Shown here piece after piece: positions 1 to 9,949 of a DNA stretch of 64,000 nt (within the stretch, counting starts at the first letter, position 1; each line of letters opens with the position of its first letter). The DNA is from Linnemannia elongata. Lineage: Eukaryota > Mortierellomycota > Mortierellomycetes > Mortierellales > Mortierellaceae. The position numbers and the translations under genes were made by a program. The stretch covers positions 1,302,001-1,366,000 of the forward strand of contig JAXBDG010000014.1 of the NCBI GenBank assembly GCA_036320915.1, read 5' to 3'. Below the pieces are notes generated by a model, which was not told the DNA's origin, did not search any database, and worked only from the letters and a program-made list of their open reading frames with translations.

Positions 1-1883
1 AGCACGAACGGACAGTCTCGGTACGGCCTCCGAGGAACAGACGGGTCGAAGCAGACTCGTAAGTGGGAGTCCAGGTACCATAGTGGCGGTAGTAAGCCAG
101 TTGAAGAACCATCTGCACATATGCATCAGGGGAGCACTTGACTATTAACACGTAGGGAAAACGAAATAGCCTGTGAGTCAATTGGAATAGGACCATGTAA
201 CCATCTCATCTCTTACGAGAGCATTGGACGACAAGAAATCGAAAAAAGGTAACAGATGCATACCACTCTTGAGGAAGTTGGAGCCGTATTCGTTAAAGTG
301 GATGAGGCAGCTGTCGACGTTATCGATCATCTTCTTGGCATTGACCTCGGCCTGCTTGATAGTCTCCTTTATCTCGTCGTTGACAACAAACTTGATCGCC
401 TCAATGCCTCCCAACTGGATGTGCGTAGGGTGTGCAGGATCAGCATTCTTCTCACTATTTGGTGTGCAACAAGAAGCAAAAGTGGTTAGAATGTTTTCTC
501 AGAGCTCATCCTCTAGAACTACATGTGGCAAAAAAAAAAAACGAAAAAAGAAGACGTACTTTCTGACGAGCTCGTCGAGGATGCGTCCAGGAATGACAGC
601 GTCGGCAGGAGTGTGTTCTCCGTTGATACCAGCACGTCCGTTGCTCTCAAAGATAAACTGCATCGACTTGTCGAACCAACGGTTGTGTGCGTTTCCGGCA
701 TGGAAGATGTTGTGGTGAGAGACATCAATGTCGCGGTCGGAGCTGTAGTCGTCCAGACAGATCATGAACAGTGACTGGTCGATCGAGGCCAACGAGGCAT
801 GATTCAGAGGCGACAGTCCCAAAAGCGTCTGACGGGCCTTGGCCCAGGTGTCCCTGTTCTCCGAGGTCAACACACCGACGGCAGGCTGCTGTTCCTGAGC
901 AGGCGTGTTGTTGACAGCCTCGACAACGTTTCTCAATTGCTGCTCGATCGCCTTGACCGAGACGCGCTCACCCTGAGGTCCGGTAACGGGGACCTTGAAG
1001 ATCTGGTCACGCATCATGACGGTGATATAGTTGGCGGTCGTAGGCCAAGTGGTCACAATCCTGTCTCTGGGCATCTCTGCAACACGGTAAGCGCCAAACT
1101 GGTTCTTGTACTGGTTCATGCACAAGGGAGTCGTCTTCTGGTACTCGGCAGGGAGGGTTTGGCTGTTGACGAGGTCATTGAACGACAACAACGACGACGC
1201 ATAGTTGGCAGCCCTCTGAATCTGAACATCCGAAACGACACCACGAGCAGGAGCCTGGTCCAAGTTGAATTGAGGAGAATCCTTGAACTGGGCCCACCAG
1301 TTAACGTTAATCATCGAGGGTTCACGCCACTCAAGGTATCCCTTGTTGAGCCAGATAGTCTCCAGCCACGAGTTCTTCTCGGTCCGGTCCATCTCATGAA
1401 GACGACCCTGCAACGTCTCGCCCAATCCTCCGGGACGAACAAACTCGTCAACTGCCTTTTCGGCGCGAGCCAACTCCGAAGCGTTGAGGATAGGGAGGAG
1501 GGACTTTTTGTAACGGGCAGCGGTCTCGGCAAGGGAGGGGATGGGAAGGCGTGGGAGCTTGTGCTGGTTATCGAAGGATCTCACAGCGGCTGGTGTAGAG
1601 TTGGACTGCGAGGCCGTGGCGGCACTAGAGTAGCAGCGGGCAACTGGGACGCGTGCACGCGAGACCAACTGAGGACGCGCCCACGAGGACATGATCCTAA
1701 TCGGTTTCATATAATGTTCATTTCGTTGTTAGATGATTCCCTTGAAAGTACTCTGTCACTTTGTGAAAAGAGCAACAACAACAGCAAAGACATGTGAACT
1801 GTGAATGTGTGTGAAGAGAGTGAAAAGAGAGGGAGCAAAAGTAAGTACCTGGCGGCGTTGGATGAGGCTCTGCATGTGGCCAT
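1..1883 (-). CDS. CAT2: mitochondrial carnitine O-acetyltransferase (3' end outside window)
   Basis: Transfers acetyl groups between CoA and carnitine, moving acetyl units into mitochondria or peroxisomes. Exons read on the minus strand: 1849-1883, 560-1696, 264-454 and 1-141 (continues past the window edge); phases match at each junction. The catalytic histidine lies in a [10 protein letters not shown] motif just before the second intron. The following exons give the family's C-terminal signature, including HFNEYG and [10 protein letters not shown] chose the ATG at 1883 rather than the one at 1710: the first exon ends in AG|GTACTT, the acceptor at 1697 has a CTAAC branch site about 30 nt upstream, and the product starts with a Ser/Arg-rich leader ([20 protein letters not shown]) that suits mitochondrial import. 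Starting at 1710 without that intron stays in frame and cannot be excluded. Family identity is secure; the start is moderately sure. Confidence 0.9.
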
Positions 1884-2314
1884 GTTGATGAATGAGTACA
1901 AAAAAAGGAAAGAAAAGAGGGTGATGAGAGAAGGGAGAAGAGAAGAGGAGTGGAGTGGAGTGGAGTGGAGAAGAAAACCAAAAAGGTGTCAGGGACAGAG
2001 GGAATATTCTTTATTGAAGTGTGAAGTCCATGGGCAGTGTAAGTGGACAGGGGATAGATATCTCATCTCTCCGCAGTGCAACGGCAGACAAGACCGACGG
2101 GGATGAGAGAGTGGGTGTGGGGGGCAGGGGAAGACAGGGACAGGAAACTTAATTGACATGACTGACACGTGAACCGCGTCCTTCACTTCTGTTCCTTCAA
2201 TTCCCTGTCTTGACGCACCTTTTCTTTCTCTTTGCTTCTTTTCTAGAAATTATCACTTTTATTCTTCACAATCATCGCTTTCTTACAACAAAGGGTATCC
2301 AAAGAAGAGACACC
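1884..2314. other. intergenic: promoter of the carnitine acetyltransferase gene and 3' flank of an F-box gene
   Basis: No gene seen. Holds a purine-rich tract with iterated gagtg units near 1950-1970 and a pyrimidine-rich stretch on the far side. Both neighbouring genes are on the minus strand, so this is the upstream region of one and the 3' flank of the other. Confidence 0.6.
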
Positions 2315-4633
2315 TCAGTCATCGCGATCATCGCCAGTATCGCCATAACTGACCCAGATCACATTCAGCTCCTTCCGCTGTTCCCCAAGCTGCCGGATCA
2401 AATCTGCACCCGCATCAAACGCATCCTCGCTTCCAAACTCAACTCGCCTCAACCGAGGATGTCGTGACCTGTTCGCCAGTTCAGCTGTAATCGACTGGTC
2501 CAAAGTCGAGTGTGTAAACCATACCGATATCGACTCGAGATCCGATCCTAATCGAGCACCTCCATCTATGTCCTGGTAATATGACGTGGCCGAAGGTGGT
2601 TGTTGCTGTTGGGCTGATAGGTAGCCATTGGTGGCAGATCCATGACTGCTGTGGTTGCCGTTCGCCAGATAAGAGGATGCTGTCGAGGAAGGAGAAGGTA
2701 GGGGTGACAGAGACAAATCTGCGAAGGATGACGAAGAAGAATTCGAGTTGGAAGCAAACGACGACGACCCAATAGTAGCAGCTGTAGACGAGATGGAGGG
2801 TGCGCTCCCGGCAGTTGTATAGGAGGATTTGCTGAAGGCGCCCAAGGGGAAATCTGCCAATGACGCTCCTGCTCCTGAAGGCTGACTGCGTGCTGTTCCC
2901 AATCCGTAATACAAATGTCCCTCATCCCTGTCCTTGGACTTGCCCTCCAATCCCTGCAACAACTGCAACAGATGCTCTGACGTGACACTTTCGCGGTGGT
3001 TCTGTGTCGCATGCAAAGTTATCTCTTTCAGCCCTGGACAAATCTTGGACACCGATGACAAAAAGGTTCCCGTGAGAGGATTGCCCTGCCAACATTGTGT
3101 TAACGCCAGTTCAGTAAGGTTCGGCAACGAGTGTTGGATCATCATGAGGAGATACTGTGGTGGCAGAGTACAGTTGACAAATTGGACCGAGTGGATCTTG
3201 GACTGGACATGTGGCTGGTTAATGGCCGCGGCAACAATTGCAGGCGATGTTGAAATAGGCAACGCCACTGCTGCATTGATTCCTGGGACGGGTGGGATTG
3301 GAGGCAGAGAGGGGTCCATGGTAGGCAACGCATTCGGCGATAATGATCTTCTTTGAGGAAGTGGTTGCAAAGGTGCGTCGGTCGTGATGGGAGGTTGGAC
3401 AAGTGACCTTCTCTGTGGACTCGAAACGCGATGCTCCTGCGACGGTCGAGGTCTCAGATCCGTTGGAGCACCCAGAACTGAAATAGGATGGAACCCAGAG
3501 AACCAGATCTTTTCCAGCATGGGACATGACTGACTGAGCAACTTGAACAGCATACCACTCTGAGAGGTCGAGGACGCCATAATAGTTTCATCATCAGCTT
3601 CCTGTAGGCCTGCCTGAGGAATAATCGAGCTGTTGTATGGGTCCAAACTAAGCGAGTACTGGTGTGTATGACGGGTATGAGCACCACCTAGTGCCAAAGA
3701 AGCGAGCAATTCTGATGACGGGGACGAAATAGAGACACGATGAGGTGTCGAACTGCCATTCAAGGGGTCATGGGCATCGTTGCAAGCCGATGCAATTACC
3801 CCTCGAAGCAAGAGGTCCTCTGTGGGAATGGCGGAGAGGAGGGCGAACGACCGGAGTTCTGTGCAGCAGGGAATCAACTCCAAAAGATCCTGAACCATAT
3901 CGGCTGTCGAGAGCGAGACGTTGAGGATATGAACCATCGTGTGGTAAGGTAGCAGAGTAGGCCAAGGGTATGACCGTCGTCGCTTCGGAGGTGGAGGACG
4001 TTCATCCGACACTGCTTCGCCGAATCGGTTTGAGGGTACTGTGGTGAGCCCTGTTTTGGCCAGGGAGGGCGACGATGAGAGTGGCGGAGAAGGCTGGGAA
4101 TCAGACAGAGGTGACACTGAGGATGATAATAGCGTGTCTACTCCTGAGGGTTGTAAGGTAGGTGGAAAGGTCGTGGTAGAAGGAGTCTTGTCAGGACTGG
4201 GAGGGGCCACGCTCTTTGTGATCAAGAAAAAGATCCTACTGGAGTGCACTGTGTAATCGATTCGGTGCCAAAGCCGAGGGGCAGCTAAGTAAGCCCAGGT
4301 CCAATTGAGGGTGATGACCTTGACGAGGTCTCTGTTATCGAGGTAGTTGACAATGAGCTGGATAATCTCAGGAGGCATTGTAGACGAAGTTGACGCTGTG
4401 TGCTGTTGCTGTGATGATGATTCGGTGGCCGGACTCTTTTGGAACTGGAGGTCGTGTTGTCCATCCTCTTGGAGTTCCTCTTGCTGTTGCAGTTGTAGTG
4501 GTTGCGATGGGATCAATTCTGGCTGTGGCGGTTGTAGACGCAGTTGTCGTGTCTGGGTATTATCGTTGTCTCCGAGGTTGCCCTTGTTGGGTATTCCTGC
4601 GACGGTGTGAATGAGGTCGGGGTTGAGGTTCAT
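2315..4633 (-). CDS. F-box protein with low-complexity linkers
   Basis: Single-exon frame of 772 aa. Residues about 86-127 form an F-box-like helix set starting PPEIIQLIVNYLD and containing LVKVITLNWTWAYLAAPRLW. Such domains bind Skp1 and bring substrates to SCF ubiquitin ligases. The rest has scattered leucine-rich segments (for example NLTELALTQCW and GLKEITLHA) separated by Ser/Pro/Gln-rich linkers, consistent with degenerate leucine-rich repeats. A polyQ-containing N-terminal tail precedes the F-box. It is transcribed away from a second F-box gene starting at 14848; the Crypton pair sits between them. The substrate cannot be predicted. The F-box assignment is by motif shape, and no orthologue name is offered. 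Confidence 0.8.
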   Translation of the reverse strand: MNLNPDLIHTVAGIPNKGNLGDNDNTQTRQLRLQPPQPELIPSQPLQLQQQEELQEDGQHDLQFQKSPATESSSQQQHTASTSSTMPPEIIQLIVNYLDNRDLVKVITLNWTWAYLAAPRLWHRIDYTVHSSRIFFLITKSVAPPSPDKTPSTTTFPPTLQPSGVDTLLSSSVSPLSDSQPSPPLSSSPSLAKTGLTTVPSNRFGEAVSDERPPPPKRRRSYPWPTLLPYHTMVHILNVSLSTADMVQDLLELIPCCTELRSFALLSAIPTEDLLLRGVIASACNDAHDPLNGSSTPHRVSISSPSSELLASLALGGAHTRHTHQYSLSLDPYNSSIIPQAGLQEADDETIMASSTSQSGMLFKLLSQSCPMLEKIWFSGFHPISVLGAPTDLRPRPSQEHRVSSPQRRSLVQPPITTDAPLQPLPQRRSLSPNALPTMDPSLPPIPPVPGINAAVALPISTSPAIVAAAINQPHVQSKIHSVQFVNCTLPPQYLLMMIQHSLPNLTELALTQCWQGNPLTGTFLSSVSKICPGLKEITLHATQNHRESVTSEHLLQLLQGLEGKSKDRDEGHLYYGLGTARSQPSGAGASLADFPLGAFSKSSYTTAGSAPSISSTAATIGSSSFASNSNSSSSSFADLSLSPLPSPSSTASSYLANGNHSSHGSATNGYLSAQQQQPPSATSYYQDIDGGARLGSDLESISVWFTHSTLDQSITAELANRSRHPRLRRVEFGSEDAFDAGADLIRQLGEQRKELNVIWVSYGDTGDDRDD

Positions 4634-4950
4634 TGGGTTTGCTTTCCTTCGCTTATGTGGAATTAGAGGGAGTAAGCAGTTTGTTGTAGATGAACGAATG
4701 AGCGAAGAGAGATAAGAAAAAGAATAAAGAGGAGCTGAAGCGAGAGAAAGGAAGAAAAAAGCGTCTTAGTAGAGAAACATGTTTCTGTCTGGTGTGACAA
4801 GCAGTCAAGTCAAGTAAGTAAGTGTGGGATGGGTCGGGGTCCATTCTTCCCGTCTTGTCATGCCTCTGTCATTTCTAAGGTGGTAGTGCGACCTAAAAAA
4901 GCTAGCCAATCAGACGCTGAATTGATTTAAGGTCTCCCACGCCAGTGCAA
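4634..4950. promoter_or_regulatory. left remnant of the divergent F-box promoter
   Basis: Upstream region of the F-box gene at 2315-4633, cut short by the Crypton insertion at 4951. Together with 14401-14847 it would form a divergent promoter of about 760 bp. No core element is distinctive. Confidence 0.5.
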
Positions 4951-5225
4951 TGAGTCGTTATTCACCACTCGTGCTCCATTTTTTAGCTGGGAGGCAGTGC
5001 CGATTGTATTGTTCTATATATTATTTGAATAGGGACAATGTTCCACGGGTGGCTTAGAATGAAATCAGTAAATCACTTACCATCTCCAGGCAATAGCGGG
5101 GGGTTAATAGTTGATTGTTTTCACGCCTACGCTTGTTTATTGTACCTGGAGGGTCATTTTCCTTCACATCATAATAACTTTGACCGCACATCAGCACATT
5201 CCATTAGCAAACGACTCCTCTCATC

Positions 5226-8200
5226 ATGCATCCTCCTGAGACGCCATCCATTGGACTACCCGAATCTACCGCGCGCCATGGATCTCGTGAAGGGTCGACC
5301 CCAAGGAACAGAGGTAGAGGCAAGGGCAGAGGCAGAGGGGGCAAAGGACGCGGAGGAGGTGGAGAAGAGGGAGTTGAGGCACGAAGAGCAACCCCAATTG
5401 GCGCAGACGGAGATGCTACACCCGAAGTTGCAGTTGAAGGAGAGGCTACGATGACAGGTACACCAACCGCAACTAGTATGCTGTGTTTGCTTTGCGATTG
5501 CTTCTTACCCCTGGTTGGTCTCCGATACTCCACACTAATGTCTCCACCCAAATTTAAATTGCCATTTTATACAGCTAGAGCCATTGAGAGTGCCGCAATC
5601 AATGAGAACCACGACAGCAACAATACCAACCCGGACCTCAGCAACACGGCCTTGAGCGCGAATAACATGCTTGGAGTCTCGCACTTAGGCCCTGCCATGG
5701 TTGAAGCGTTTTACGAAGACGGGTCTGTTTTCGGATACCAAGAGCTTGAGCAGGCCCCAGCTCCGCCTCCTGTAGAGGAAAACAGTAACGACTTTCATGG
5801 ACCACTGGAATCATTCTACAGAGCGTATTTTGCTCAACATCCTTGCGACGCATACGAAAGCGATGTCAGCAGCACCTATGATGACGACGGCGAGGATGCG
5901 GACGAGGACACTGTTGAAATCATAATGGAACCAATGCATGTTTCCACCAACATCCCAGCAGGCGACCCTTCAAGTTCCAAAAGACGACGCCTGGATGATC
6001 GAACAGTCATTCTAGGGAGCACGCAACAGGATGTCGTTTCAGATGTCGTCGAAGGAGAAAAACAGGACGTCAAGAGCCACTTGATGTCTAAAATACCAAT
6101 GCAGCGGAAAGAGCAGGAAACATCAGAGGATCGATACGCGAGGGTAGGCTTGGAAATGAATCGACAACTATGTCTCGCAGCCAGGCTGGAGAGCGCCAAG
6201 GCTATCGACCCAACTAGGACAGAGCTCACAGCCAGTGAGATGTACACGATCGAATTGATGCACAGCACACGACGCGCCGTGGCCGATGCCGGAAAAGCGC
6301 GCCGCCAACAGTTGGCACCGTCTACCAAGGTCTCATACGATTCATACGCAAGGCACTGGAGGGTACGCTAAATGGTGGCAATAACTCGCTTATGATCTGG
6401 AGCCCTTACTTGGAATGCGTTGGAATAGGCTAATATTTATCTTCATCTCTTATATTGTGGGCCTCTAGAGATGGTGCAAACGGAAGGGGTATCACGTTGG
6501 TAAGAAAGTTGACTTTCGAGTTTTTCACGACAAGTTCATCTATTACATGCAGGACGGTCTGGCGGAAAGGGGAGATGACGGCGGTGGTGATCGGAGGAAG
6601 GCGGTTTTACCTTTTTTTGCGAAAGGCAAGAAAAGAAGAACTGATGGCACCTATTCCATGACTGTGCCCGCTCTACAAACTGTGAAGGCGTATGTGTGCA
6701 GTATTGTCGATCTTTACAGAACCCAACAACTTATCGGAATGAAGGACATGTTGCAACAACCACATCCACGGAGCACAGTATATCGGACCATGATAGCGAA
6801 ATACCAAGAGAGAATAGCTGGTAACGGAGAATATCCAATTAGTATTGATGTATCACAATTATTTGTTTTGCAATTGATAAAGACACTTACTCTGCTTTGG
6901 TCTCTGTTCTCAATATAGGTGACCCACTTGCGGAGGCAAAGAAATATGCAACCATCGGTCATGCGGACGGAAGGGAGCTCCAGAACATACAAGATTTGAT
7001 GAGAGCAGCCTGGAAAAATCGATATAATCTTTCAGGCATACCCACCAAGAACCAGCCCCAAAAAATTACCAGCGTTCGCCTGAGGCTTTTGGCGTCGTGG
7101 GGGCATTTTATGATGATGCGGGGCGAGAACCTCCGATATGCCAAGTTGCCTCACGTCAATCTTCACTCTTTTGCGAATCTGTCTGGCGGGGAAACTCCAT
7201 CGCGCACCCTTGCCATCGTCCTGATTATGACTCAAGGGAAAACGATGCGATACGGAGGATGTACCTATGGTGTTGCGGTTCGGAATGTTAACACGGAGAT
7301 TTGCCCCATTGGAGCTCTCGCTCTCTATCTTTTTTGTCTATGGGATGTAAGTCAGATGTTTTGTTGTTGTTTGCGTCATGCCAATGTAGTAATTCATCAT
7401 GTAAGTATTTTACTCATTCTTCCTTTTCTTGATTTACCTTCCTTCATGTTCCCTTATGTAGCTGACAAACGATCCGCCAAACTTCGACGAGTCCGAATGG
7501 GAGGAGCATTATCTAGCGCATGGTAATGGCAGGGATAAACAGATGTCGGCTCATGCGCGTGTGGACGGTATGTCTCGACTTTTTGAGCAGACTGGAATAG
7601 TCACGGATCAACCCACACATTTTTATCGCCACTCTGGAGCCAACCACGCACTCGATTCTGGTGCGTCTATTTCCGCTATCCAGCAGCATGGAGGGTGGTG
7701 TAGAGATCAAAGTCGCCTCACCACTCACTATTTGCATCCTCTTCCAAAGGGTGTCGCATATTGTATGGCTGGTTCTACCCATCATGGCCAGCCTCCATGG
7801 ATCAAGCGAGAGGTCCTTCTACCTCCAGTCGAACTTCAACGAATGGTTTTTCCTTTTGTCGAGCGTTACTACGGTGGACATCCTGACTGGCTCCAATGGA
7901 CGCTGAACATCATGACGAATAAGCCCGATAACCACGACAGGCCTCTTACCAACAGGATGCCCCTCCCAGCCCAGTCTAACAAGTCTGAGGTGCTGCGACT
8001 CAAGTTCCTACTCCTACTTGTGCACCTGAGGAAAATATTTTTGCAGGATGCAGTGGTTCTCCAACAGTTCCGCCCCGACGAACAATCCGATTACAGCCGC
8101 CACCATCTCTTTGCACATCCTCTTTTCAAGTCTGTTGCTTTCCAAATGTTTAGCAGAGACCTCTCTACAGCGATGGACGATGCCGCGCCCCCTCGATCCG

Positions 8201-9321
8201 ATAGCTTGCGCCTCAACGCCCCCGCCTTGGAGCATGAGATTCGAAATCTGGACACCAAGATTACGGAAGGACTAAAGCATCTCAAACGACATTTCGACTG
8301 CACCATCGACAGTCTTACGACAAAATTCCAGAGCTGGTTGAAACTCAACGAGACCATGGTTACGACCGCATTTTCCAACATATCAACCCGGCAAACGGAT
8401 ACTTTCATATCAGCCCTTGGGAGGTCTAGTCAGATACAAAACTTGGCCTTGGTGATGACACTTCAGGAGTCTGCAGATGTCCTTCAAAGGAATTTACGGA
8501 AGGCAGAGGAGATATTAGGATCATCGGCCACAGTCCACGGGGCATCATTATCGCCATCCACAAGCCATTCCGTCACTGTCCAACAAACTCACCCTCAGAA
8601 TGTGCAACGTCTTCAACAAAAGCAACTAGTGAGCCCGAGTAGGGTTGGGGTGAAGGAAAGCTGCGTGGACCTGGCAGATGATTCGGAGGTGGAGCATGCT
8701 GACGCGGAAGAGTTCGAGAGCGAGCTGGTCATGATCGAGGATGATATGGACCTGAATCAAACAGAACAGGGTACAAGCTCAGGGCCATCAATAGTGCTGG
8801 AGCCAGCACAGCAGACGCCTGAGACCATCCCGAATTTGGAGGAGAGATTGGACGAGCTTGCCTATGAGCTGGCCTACGATCGCAATTTGACGCATCCTGT
8901 CGATATGGACTTCAAGTATGAAATGATCTCGAGGGGTCATTCACTCCAGGACCATTGGGACGAATGGTTCTATGGAATCAAGGACAACAACAATGGCAGG
9001 CACCCTTCAATTTGGAGATTAAACGGCCCCAACAGACGCTTCACCCTTTCCAACAGCCATATTGCCGAGTCCCATTGGCGATACGCGGATCCAGCAAAGT
9101 CAAACAACCACTACAACAGCTTATGGAGCTGGAAAAAAGGCATCGTGTGTGGAGTGTTGACTCGAATGCTGACTCTTACCGGAGACTTGCGAGACAGGGA
9201 GAGCGAGGCTATCAGGCTGGTGGAGTGGGATATCAAGAACAGCAATGAGTCTCTACACAAATTTTCAAAGAAGCACACTCGGAGAGCAAAAAAACCAACA
9301 ACCCCAATAAATGATGAATAG
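5226..9321 (+). CDS. Crypton tyrosine recombinase with GCR1_C-like domain (copy 1)
   Basis: Likely cuts, circularises and integrates the element. Exons 5226-6362, 6469-6820, 6919-7346 and 7462-9321 join in frame to about 1,258 aa. A further in-frame intron is possible at 5458-5574 (117 nt, GT-AG), giving 1,219 aa. In order (unspliced numbering): an Arg/Gly-rich N-terminus; an SAM-like core-binding domain starting near YDSYARHWR; the catalytic domain with first Arg in MMMRGENLR (about residue 563), His692 and Arg695 in HFYRHSG, His715 in HGGW and the probable nucleophile Tyr729 in THYLHP; a coiled-coil-prone linker; and a GCR1_C-like DNA-binding domain (about 1119-1206, motifs DHWDEWFYGI and SWKKGI). 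All expected catalytic residues are present and no break is seen, so the gene looks functional. Confidence 0.87.
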
Positions 9322-9562
9322 TTCCTCTATCAACTCACCTTCTTTTTTTCTTCATGTTGCCATACTGCTCAGTCATTTTATGAAAGGACTTGCAATAAAA
9401 GATGGTGCTGTAGAAAAACAGATCTGTAGAAAAACATATGGCTTGAATGCAGGCGCGAGAATATGCAAACCAGTATTCTATTTTGTGTCGAGCTCTCTAT
9501 ACCCTCTGCCTCGCGTCTGGAGAACCATAGTTACTTGTTGACCTTAGTCTATAGTCTTGAAG

Positions 9563-9601
9563 CAATAGTCTCTTGACTTGGACCAATAGTCTCTCGACTT
9601 G
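9563..9601 (+). repeat. subterminal direct repeats in Crypton copy 1
   Basis: Two 18-bp units of CAATAGTCTCTTGACTTG, the second with one T-to-C change, start at 9563 and 9584 (21-bp spacing). A weaker third unit (CTATAGTCTTGAAG) begins near 9550. They are plausible binding sites for the recombinase or its GCR1_C-like domain; that role is inference. Confidence 0.7.
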
Positions 9602-9629
9602 TGCTTTTGAATCACGTGATCGCCAAGAG

Positions 9630-9659
9630 GAATTTTTCAAAAAATTTCTGAAAAAGTTC
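9630..9659. repeat. imperfect inverted repeat near the right end of Crypton copy 1
   Basis: GAATTTTTC and GAAAAAGTTC form arms around an 11-bp AT-rich spacer, 15 bp from the copy junction. The geometry resembles a tyrosine-recombinase core site, two inverted arms around a spacer, but no biochemical role is shown. Confidence 0.55.
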
Positions 9660-9949
9660 ATGGGGTTCATATAGTGAGTCGTTATTCACCACTCGTGCTC
9701 CATTTTTTAGCTGGGAGGCAGTGCCGATTGTATTGTTCTATATATTATTTGAATAGGGACAATGTTCCACGGGTGGCTTAGAATGAAATCAGTAAATCAC
9801 TTACCATCTCCAGGCAATAGCGGGGGGTTAATAGTTGATTGTTTTCACGCCTACGCTTGTTTATTGTACCTGGAGGGTCATTTTCCTTCACATCATAATA
9901 ACTTTGACCGCACATCAGCACATTCCATTAGCAAACGACTCCTCTCATC

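Larger units (their letters stand above)
9322..9674. other. 3' noncoding arm of Crypton copy 1
   Basis: About 350 bp between the recombinase stop and the copy junction. Holds AATAAA-like signals near the stop, two 18-bp direct repeats and an imperfect palindrome, listed separately. An identical arm ends copy 2 at 14398. Confidence 0.7.
4951..9676 (+). mobile_element. Crypton DNA transposon, copy 1 of a tandem pair
   Basis: Tyrosine-recombinase transposon of the Crypton class. The repeat unit is 4,724 bp and runs from a TG at 4951 to a TG at 9675-9676, which is also the first dinucleotide of copy 2. It carries one spliced recombinase gene, an RG-rich N-terminal coding segment and about 350 bp of 3' noncoding DNA with subterminal repeats. 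No terminal inverted repeats or conventional target duplication fit the three junctions, as expected for integration by a tyrosine recombinase. All reading frames of the two copies translate identically, so the copies are the same to the level I can read. Orientation is that of the recombinase gene. Confidence 0.88.

Noticed and set aside
4944..4950. AGTGCAA on both outer Crypton flanks as a 7-bp target duplication
   Set aside because: The junction between the two copies lacks it, while a shared TG accounts for all three borders.
5038..5454. Open frame at the Crypton left end (and its twin at 9762) as a second Crypton gene
   Set aside because: It overlaps the recombinase start in another frame, shows no domain, and Cryptons normally carry a single recombinase gene.
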